A stretch of 64,000 nucleotides of DNA, from assembly GCF_040939305.1 (NCBI RefSeq), contig NZ_CP162511.1, forward strand, positions 2,480,001 through 2,544,000, given 5' to 3'. Every line of letters begins with the position of its first letter. Positions within the stretch are counted from its first letter, which is position 1. Positions 59,278 to 64,000 of the stretch are shown in pieces. Made by a program: the position numbers and the translations under genes. The notes under the pieces were generated by a model that saw nothing but the letters and a program-made list of their open reading frames with translations, was not told where the DNA came from and ran no database searches. This stretch comes from Herbiconiux sp. A18JL235. Lineage in GTDB: Bacteria > Actinomycetota > Actinomycetes > Actinomycetales > Microbacteriaceae.

Positions 59278-60177
59278 CTACTTGAGCCCCGTGGTGGCGA
59301 TGCCCGCCACGAAGCTGCGCTGGATGAGGAGGAAGAACAGGATGACGGGCAGCATCGCGAGGAGCGAACCGGCCATGAGCAGGCCGTACTCCACCACGTG
59401 CTGACCCATGAACAGGGCGAGGCCGGCGGGAAGCGTCGAGGTCTCGACCGACGACGACATGACGAGCGGCCAGAGCAGATCGTTCCAGTTGTACTGGAAG
59501 TGGAAGAGCCCGAGCGTGAGGAGCGCTGGGCGCGACAGCGGCAGGATGATGCCCCAGTAGATGCGCCACTCGCTCGCCCCGTCGACGCGCGCTGCCTCCT
59601 CGAGATCTTTCGGCAGCGAGAGGAAGAACTGCGTGAGGAAGAAGATTCCGAACGCGTTCGTCATGCGCGGCACGATGAGACCCGGCAGCGTGTTCGTGAG
59701 CCCGAGCCCGTTCAGCATGTCGTAGAGCGGGATGAGCGTCACCTGGAACGGCAGCATGAGCAGCAGCAGGATGAGCACCATCACCACCGCACGCCCCTTG
59801 AACGGCAGGCGCGCGAGCGCATAGGCGGCCATCGAGTCGAACAGCAGCGAGATGATCGTGACGCTGCCGGCGAAGACGATGGTGTTGACGTAGAGGCGGG
59901 CGAACGGGATGCGCTCCCACACCTCGGAGAAGTGCTCGAGCGTGAGCTCGCGCGGCCAGAGCGTGGGCGGGGCGCTCACGATGTCGCTCTCCGGTTTGAA
60001 CGCCGTGAAGAGCATCCAGATGATCGGGAGCAGCATGAGCAGGCCGATGGCGATCGAGGTGATCGCGAGCAGCCAGCTCGCCGCGCGACGGGAGGTGGCG
60101 GCGCGGCTCCTGGCCGGTGCGGGGCGTGAGGGGTTCGGGCGCCTCGGCGGAGCGGGGTCGAGCATCGTCGTGGCCAT
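59278..60177 (-). CDS. Carbohydrate ABC transporter permease, MalG-like (CUT1)
   Basis: 299 residues. Six helices, with a Pro/Arg-rich N-terminus. The EAA loop 'LEEAARVDGASEWRIYWGI' is the CUT1 signature, and 'FHFQYNWNDLLWPL' is typical of MalG-type partners. ATG 60177 shares one base with the upstream permease stop (TGATG). No ATPase gene is in the locus, so it likely uses a shared MsiK-type ATPase encoded elsewhere, as is common in actinobacteria. Confidence 0.92.
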   Translation of the reverse strand: MATTMLDPAPPRRPNPSRPAPARSRAATSRRAASWLLAITSIAIGLLMLLPIIWMLFTAFKPESDIVSAPPTLWPRELTLEHFSEVWERIPFARLYVNTIVFAGSVTIISLLFDSMAAYALARLPFKGRAVVMVLILLLLMLPFQVTLIPLYDMLNGLGLTNTLPGLIVPRMTNAFGIFFLTQFFLSLPKDLEEAARVDGASEWRIYWGIILPLSRPALLTLGLFHFQYNWNDLLWPLVMSSSVETSTLPAGLALFMGQHVVEYGLLMAGSLLAMLPVILFFLLIQRSFVAGIATTGLK

Positions 60178-61130
60178 CAGTAGGTCACCTGCTTCCGTCG
60201 GAGGTAGCCGAACTGCACCATCGACAGCACGAACACGAACAGCACCAGCACGAACGAGATCGCGGAGGCGTAGCCGAAGCGGAGCTCCTGGAAGCCCTGG
60301 CGGTAGACCAGCATCACGAGCGTCTCGGTGCGGAAGAAGGGCCCGCCCCGGGTCATGACGTAGATCTGGTCGAAGGCCTGCAAGGTGGCGATGAGCGCCA
60401 GCACCGACACCAGCAGGGTCTGGTTCGACAGCAGCGGCAGAGTGACGTTGCGGAAGCGCTGCCACACACCTGCGCCGTCGAGACGGGCGGCCTCGTACAT
60501 GTCGACCGGGATCGACTGCAGCCCGGCGAGGTAGATGACCATGTAGAAGCCGACGTTCTTCCACACCCCCACCACCATCACGGCCGCCATGGCGTAGCGC
60601 GGGTCGCTCAGCCAGCCCTGCTCGGGCACGATGCCGACGAGGCTCAGCCAGTGCGAGAGCAGGCCGATGTTCGGGTCGAGCAGGAACGCCCAGGCGATGG
60701 CGATGATGCCGAGCGAGACGATGAACGGCAGGAAGATCGCGGTGCGCGCGAAGGCCCGGCCGAGGAAGGCCTGGTTGAGCATGAGTGCGAAGGCCAGCGC
60801 CAGCACGACGGTGACGGGGGTGACCACGACGGCGTAGAGCACCGTGTTGCCGAAGGCGTTCCAGAACGCGTCGTCGGAGAGCAGCTCGACGTAGTTGTCG
60901 AGCCCCACCCATTGGGCCGCACGAATGAGGTTGTAGTCGGTGAACGACAGGTACGCCGCCTGCACCATCGGGTAGACGGTGAAGGCGATGAGGATGAGCA
61001 GGGTCGGGGTGAGGAACAGCCACGCCGTGAGGGAGCGCCGGCCCGTGACGCTCATCCGTCGCCGTCGTGGCGGGGAGGTGTCGGGGCGCTCGGCGCGCAC
61101 GCGGGGTTCTGCTGTCGACGTCGTCGTCAT
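60177..61130 (-). CDS. Carbohydrate ABC transporter permease, MalF-like (CUT1)
   Basis: 317 residues, six helices. 'WLFLTPTLLILIAFTVYPM' is the first, followed by 'YLSFTDYNLIRAAQWVGLDN'; the EAA loop 'YEAARLDGAGVWQRFRNV' contacts the ATPase. It pairs with the MalG-like permease to import an oligosaccharide or heteroside. A stable hairpin lies between it and the binding-protein gene, which may set different protein amounts. Confidence 0.92.
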   Translation of the reverse strand: MTTTSTAEPRVRAERPDTSPPRRRRMSVTGRRSLTAWLFLTPTLLILIAFTVYPMVQAAYLSFTDYNLIRAAQWVGLDNYVELLSDDAFWNAFGNTVLYAVVVTPVTVVLALAFALMLNQAFLGRAFARTAIFLPFIVSLGIIAIAWAFLLDPNIGLLSHWLSLVGIVPEQGWLSDPRYAMAAVMVVGVWKNVGFYMVIYLAGLQSIPVDMYEAARLDGAGVWQRFRNVTLPLLSNQTLLVSVLALIATLQAFDQIYVMTRGGPFFRTETLVMLVYRQGFQELRFGYASAISFVLVLFVFVLSMVQFGYLRRKQVTY

Positions 61131-61144
61131 GGGAGAAGCCTTTC

Positions 61145-61177
61145 CGGAGGGCGGATGCGGTCGGCACCCGCCCTCCG
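61145..61177 (-). promoter_or_regulatory. Intercistronic hairpin between binding protein and permease genes
   Basis: Arms CGGAGGGCGG (61145-61154) and CCGCCCTCCG (61168-61177) pair over 10 bp; after one mismatch TGC/GCA extends the stem, leaving a 5-nt loop. It starts 4 nt past the stop of the binding-protein gene with no T-run, suggesting partial termination or protection of the upstream mRNA. Confidence 0.65.
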
Positions 61178-61181
61178 AGGA

Positions 61182-62525
61182 TCACTTGTCGAGTTCGGCC
61201 TGCACCTGGGCCGAGGCGGCGGTGAAGATGTCCTGGACCGACCCCTCGCCGTTCAGCGCCTTCTGCACCGAGGGGTTGAAGATCGTCTCCATGATCGGGC
61301 CACCGGCGGCGATCCCGGGAAGCAGGGTCTTCGACACGCTCGTCACGTCTTCGGCGCCGAAGATCGCGGGGTACGGGCTCGCGGTGACCTTGTCGGCGAC
61401 GTCGGCGCGGTTGGGCGGGAAGCCCGATCCGTCGGACCAGGTGGTCTGACCCTCGACCGAGTTCCAGTAGGCGAAGAACTCGTAGGCCGCCTCCTTCTTC
61501 GCGTCGCTCGTACCGGCGGGCAGTCCCATCGACACCACGTCGGCGAGCACCGCCTCGTCGCTCGGGCCGGCCGGTGGCTTCGCGAGACCGTAGTTAAGGC
61601 CCGCCTCGTCGAAGCCGGTCGTCATCCACGGGCCCACGATCTCGATCGCCGCCTTCTCGGTCTGGAACAGCTTGTCGGCGTCGGCCCCCGACATGCCGAT
61701 CTGCGTCGCCTTCTGGTCGCGGATGAGCGACACCCAGAAGTCGAGCGCCTCGATCGAGGCCGGATCGGCGAGCGTCGACTCGGTTCCCTCGGCGTTGGTG
61801 ATGCCGCCGCCGGTGCCCCAGAGCAGGGAGGCCATGACGGGAACGGTCTCGTGGTCGGCGATGGCCAGGGCGTACTGCTCGGGTTTTCCGTCGCCGTTCT
61901 CGTCGACGGTGAGCTTCGGCACCATCGTCGCGAGCTCGTCCCAGGTGGTGGGCGGCGCTTCGGGGTCGAGGCCCGCGGCGCTGAACAGGTCTTTGTTGTA
62001 GTACATCATCATCGGGGTGAAGTTCACGGGGACGCCGTAGTTCACCCCGTCGTAGACGGAGGCGTCGACGGCGGCCGTGGCGAGGGCCGCGGAGTCGTGC
62101 GCGTCGTCGGTGTAGTAGTCGTCGAGGCCCTCGAACAGGCCCTGGCTGGCGAACTGCGGCATGCGCGACGCCGACATGGCGATGATGTCGGGGCCGTCGT
62201 TGCCTGCCACCGAGGTGAGCACCTTCTGGTAGAGGGTGTCCCACGGCATGATGTTCGCGGTGACCTCCACCCCGTCCTGCGAGGCGTTGAAGTCGTCGAT
62301 GACCTTCTGGAGGGCGGGGCCGTCGGGGCCGGTGAACCCGTTCCAGAAGTCGAGTGTGACCTTGCCCGAGGCGTCGGTCTCATCACCCCCGCCTCCGCCG
62401 GAGCCCTGCCCGGTGCAGCCGGCGAGCGCGAGACCCGCGATGGTGAGCGCCGCGACCGCGGTGAGCGGGCGGGCGGCTCGGAAGAGACGCCGTTCACGGG
62501 AACGGCGCCGGTGCTGTGTCTTCAT
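61182..62525 (-). CDS. Sugar-binding lipoprotein of ABC transporter (CUT1)
   Basis: 447 residues. Arg-rich N-terminus, hydrophobic signal and lipobox LALAGC, then a Gly-rich tether. The mature part begins 'VTLDFWNGFTGPDGPALQK', typical of family 1 solute-binding proteins, with 'PVNFTPMMMYYNKDLFSAAG' in the middle. It is anchored outside and delivers sugar to the two permeases. The start ATG 62525 has GAGGAGA 6-7 nt upstream; a frame open to 62552 starts with a weak TTG inside the operator and was not used. The promoter is at 62576-62604. Confidence 0.92.
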   Translation of the reverse strand: MKTQHRRRSRERRLFRAARPLTAVAALTIAGLALAGCTGQGSGGGGGDETDASGKVTLDFWNGFTGPDGPALQKVIDDFNASQDGVEVTANIMPWDTLYQKVLTSVAGNDGPDIIAMSASRMPQFASQGLFEGLDDYYTDDAHDSAALATAAVDASVYDGVNYGVPVNFTPMMMYYNKDLFSAAGLDPEAPPTTWDELATMVPKLTVDENGDGKPEQYALAIADHETVPVMASLLWGTGGGITNAEGTESTLADPASIEALDFWVSLIRDQKATQIGMSGADADKLFQTEKAAIEIVGPWMTTGFDEAGLNYGLAKPPAGPSDEAVLADVVSMGLPAGTSDAKKEAAYEFFAYWNSVEGQTTWSDGSGFPPNRADVADKVTASPYPAIFGAEDVTSVSKTLLPGIAAGGPIMETIFNPSVQKALNGEGSVQDIFTAASAQVQAELDK

Positions 62526-62544
62526 CGACTTCTCCTCAGATTGG

Positions 62545-62562
62545 TCGTTCAACGTTGAACGA
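62545..62562. promoter_or_regulatory. LacI-type operator O1, perfect 18-bp palindrome
   Basis: TCGTTCAACGTTGAACGA is fully symmetric with a central CG, as in LacI/GalR-family operators. It lies about +7 to +24 relative to the predicted start of the sugar operon mRNA, upstream of the ribosome site. The half-site GTTGAAC recurs at 62596-62602. Confidence 0.75.
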
Positions 62563-62571
62563 AGCGACGAA

Positions 62572-62592
62572 TACCGTTATACATGAACGGTA
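62572..62592. promoter_or_regulatory. Second inverted repeat over the sugar promoter
   Basis: TACCGTT-N7-AACGGTA covers the -10 box and part of the spacer of the minus-strand promoter. It differs from O1 in sequence and might bind a second regulator or be a weaker site for the same repressor. Confidence 0.5.
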
Positions 62593-62604
62593 ATCGTTGA
62601 ACAA
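62576..62604 (-). promoter_or_regulatory. Promoter of the sugar ABC/GH1 operon
   Basis: On the minus strand TTGTTC (62599-62604), 17-bp spacer, TATAAC (62576-62581): the best match to the housekeeping consensus in the window. The leader of about 45 nt contains O1 and the ribosome site. Confidence 0.75.
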
Positions 62605-62626
62605 GGCGTTACCGTGAGGGTTATCG
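62597..62626 (+). promoter_or_regulatory. Candidate lacI promoter
   Basis: TTGAAC (62597-62602), 18 bp, TTATCG (62621-62626). Its -35 overlaps that of the divergent sugar operon and the GTTGAAC half-site. The -10 is poor. Confidence 0.35.
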
Positions 62627-62660
62627 TCGGAATGCTCTCGATTGGGAAAGGAGGTCGGCG

Positions 62661-63665
62661 ATGGGGCGGCCCACACTGAAAGACGTTGCCGATCGTGTCG
62701 GCGTTTCGGCCAAGACGGTCTCGAACGTGGTGAACGGCACCGGTTGGGTGACCGCGGAACTGCGCGAACGCGTGCAGCTCGCCCTGGTCGAGGTGGGGTA
62801 CCGGCCGAACGCCGCCGCGCGGCAGCTGAGGAGCGGCCGCAGCGGCATGATCGCCCTCGCCGTGCCCGAGCTCAGCCAGCCCTACTTCGCCGAACTCGCC
62901 GCCGAGCTGGTGCGCGAGGCGCAGGGTCGAACGATCACGGTGCTGGTGAATCAGACCGACGGCCTCGCCGACGTCGAGCGCAAGATCAGCGAGGGCATCG
63001 GAGCGACGGCCGTCGACGGCATCATCATGAGTCCCCTGGCGCTCGGAGCGAAGGAGCTCGAGGGCCGGCACGACAGCACCCCGCTCGTGCTGCTCGGCGA
63101 GCACATCGGCGACAGCGCCTTCCCGCACGTGACCGTCGACAACACCGCAGCCGCCAAGGCCGCCACCGAACACCTCATCGGCCTCGGCTGCCGCCGCATC
63201 GTCGCCGTCGGCGCGCAGCAGCACGGCCCGAACGAGACGGCCGTCCTGCGCCTCGCGGGGTACCGCGCGGCGCTCGAGGAAGCGGGGATCGACGTCGACG
63301 AGTCGCTCATCCTCCCCGTCGACGGCTTCCACCGCGAAGACGGGGCCCGGGCGGCGCGCACCATCCTGAGCGAAGACCTCCGGCCCGACGCCGTGTTCGC
63401 CTTCAACGACCTCCTCGCCCTGGGTGCGATGCACGTGCTCGCCACCGCCGGGGTCAAGGTACCCGACGACGTCGCCGTGATGGGCTTCGACGACATCGAG
63501 GAGGGGCGCTACGCCACGCCCGCCCTCAGCAGTGTGTCGCCTCACACCGGCGAACTCGTCACCAAGGCCATCGATCTCCTGTTCGCCCAGCCGGCCGAGC
63601 CGGGCATGCACACGGTGGGGTTCTCGATCGCCCACCGTGCCAGCACGAAAGGACCAGCGCAATGA
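62661..63665 (+). CDS. LacI/GalR-family transcriptional repressor
   Basis: 334 residues. N-terminal helix-turn-helix 'TLKDVADRVGVSAKTVSNVV' and hinge 'RPNAAARQLRSGRSG', then a periplasmic-binding-protein-like sensor domain with 'VFAFNDLLALGAMHVL' and 'VAVMGFDDIEEGRYATPALS'. AAAGGAGG precedes the ATG at good distance. It probably represses the divergent ABC/GH1 operon and itself through the palindromes at 62545-62592, released by the imported sugar. Its stop overlaps the GH2-type gene (ATGA). Confidence 0.95.
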   Translation: MGRPTLKDVADRVGVSAKTVSNVVNGTGWVTAELRERVQLALVEVGYRPNAAARQLRSGRSGMIALAVPELSQPYFAELAAELVREAQGRTITVLVNQTDGLADVERKISEGIGATAVDGIIMSPLALGAKELEGRHDSTPLVLLGEHIGDSAFPHVTVDNTAAAKAATEHLIGLGCRRIVAVGAQQHGPNETAVLRLAGYRAALEEAGIDVDESLILPVDGFHREDGARAARTILSEDLRPDAVFAFNDLLALGAMHVLATAGVKVPDDVAVMGFDDIEEGRYATPALSSVSPHTGELVTKAIDLLFAQPAEPGMHTVGFSIAHRASTKGPAQ

Positions 63666-64000
63666 CCGCCTCGACCTCCCTCATCGGCGTCGACGTACTC
63701 CCCCGGGCCGCAGCGCAGCGAACGACCGCCGAGACACCGCCCGACGCCACCGCGCTCGACGGCGCGTACCCCCGGCCCCAGCTCGTGCGCGCCGCATGGT
63801 GCGAGCTGTCGGGCCCGTGGGAGTTCGCGTGGGACGACGGGCTCGAGTACACCCACGACGAGGTGCCCTTCTCCCGGGTGATCGAGGTGCCGTTCCCCCC
63901 GGAGTCGCCCGCCTCGGGCATCCACGACACCGCGATGCACCAGTCGGCGTGGTACCGGCGCACGGTCGGCGCCGCAGAACTGCAGCAGGCGGGTGCGGCG
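63662..64000 (+). CDS. Glycoside hydrolase family 2-type protein (N-terminal part)
   Basis: Partial, 113 codons before the right edge. 'YPRPQLVRAAWCELSGPWEFAW' (here shortened as two parts: residues ~35-45 and 45-57) and 'IEVPFPPESPASGIHD' followed by 'AWYRRTV' match the GH2 N-terminal sugar-binding jelly roll found in beta-galactosidases, beta-glucuronidases and beta-mannosidases. The catalytic domain is outside the window, so the specificity is unknown. Start ATG 63662 overlaps the lacI stop, so it is co-transcribed with the repressor. Confidence 0.85.
   Translation, partial: MTASTSLIGVDVLPRAAAQRTTAETPPDATALDGAYPRPQLVRAAWCELSGPWEFAWDDGLEYTHDEVPFSRVIEVPFPPESPASGIHDTAMHQSAWYRRTVGAAELQQAGAA

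Noticed and set aside
62526..62552. TTG at 62552 as the start of the sugar-binding protein
   Set aside because: It lies inside the palindromic operator and adds a hydrophilic lead before the signal peptide; ATG 62525 has a strong ribosome site.
1..64000. tRNA, rRNA, riboswitch, insertion sequence or phage attachment sites
   Set aside because: No cloverleaf, terminal inverted repeats with transposase, integrase gene or known riboswitch core was seen on either strand by eye; a covariance-model search would be needed to exclude small RNAs.

Overview
The window is high-GC DNA (roughly 70 percent by eye), densely packed with short or overlapping gene junctions (ATGA, GTGA, TGATG). Gene content points to an actinobacterium of the family Microbacteriaceae: MoxR/DUF58/transglutaminase-like/FHA genes beside a Ser/Thr kinase and PP2C phosphatase, DUF4192, DUF3516 helicase, many GTG starts and many apparently leaderless promoters. 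No tRNA, rRNA, insertion sequence, phage gene or CRISPR array was seen, and no gene-free stretch exceeds about 210 bases.

Layout. 1-452: lipoprotein FKBP prolyl isomerase, cut by the window edge. 510-3971: MFS exporter, GH76 glycosidase, an unrecognised protein and an OsmC-type protein. 4024-11607: gabT, an asparaginase, an NAD(P)-binding reductase and a potDABC spermidine/putrescine ABC importer. 11810-26717: one apparent 15-kb minus-strand operon (FHA, PP2C phosphatase, Ser/Thr kinase, a ~2014-residue Ig-like/fibronectin repeat protein, MoxR, DUF58, a transglutaminase-fold membrane protein without its catalytic Cys and His, and a zinc-ribbon FHA protein), ended by an intrinsic terminator. 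26847-30150: Lrp regulator, class III aminotransferase and FAD oxidase, an amine-catabolism operon that fits functionally with gabT and potDABC. 30204-43775: mostly housekeeping genes (DUF4192, YceI, a secreted cell-wall enzyme, AlkA-type glycosylase, a Nudix/NYN fusion, a divergent DHPS-like protein coupled to a RibD/DHFR-like reductase and a TRIC channel, a Ski2-like helicase, an S4 protein and a long coiled-coil protein).

43944-52922 is the most interesting region: two TetR regulators followed by a divergently arranged set encoding alkyl-DHAP synthase (AGPS homologue), a PlsC-type acyltransferase, an SDR reductase, a fatty acyl-CoA reductase fused to a HAD domain, and two related ferritin-like proteins, one with six diiron ligands and one with three of them lost. 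Together these could supply every step of glycerol ether lipid synthesis and possibly the vinyl-ether desaturation that makes plasmalogens. A perfect 8-5-8 palindrome sits exactly in the spacer of the divergent promoter.

52966-57921: DUF1905 protein, quinone-reductase-like enzyme, a polytopic membrane protein with an 18-bp coding minisatellite, a small membrane protein, an FHA protein and an unknown 92-residue protein. 58036-64000: a sugar-utilisation locus, with a GH1-like glycosidase, two CUT1 permeases and a sugar-binding lipoprotein on the minus strand, divergent from a LacI repressor and a GH2-type glycosidase cut by the window edge. The divergent control region has a well-formed promoter and palindromic operators.
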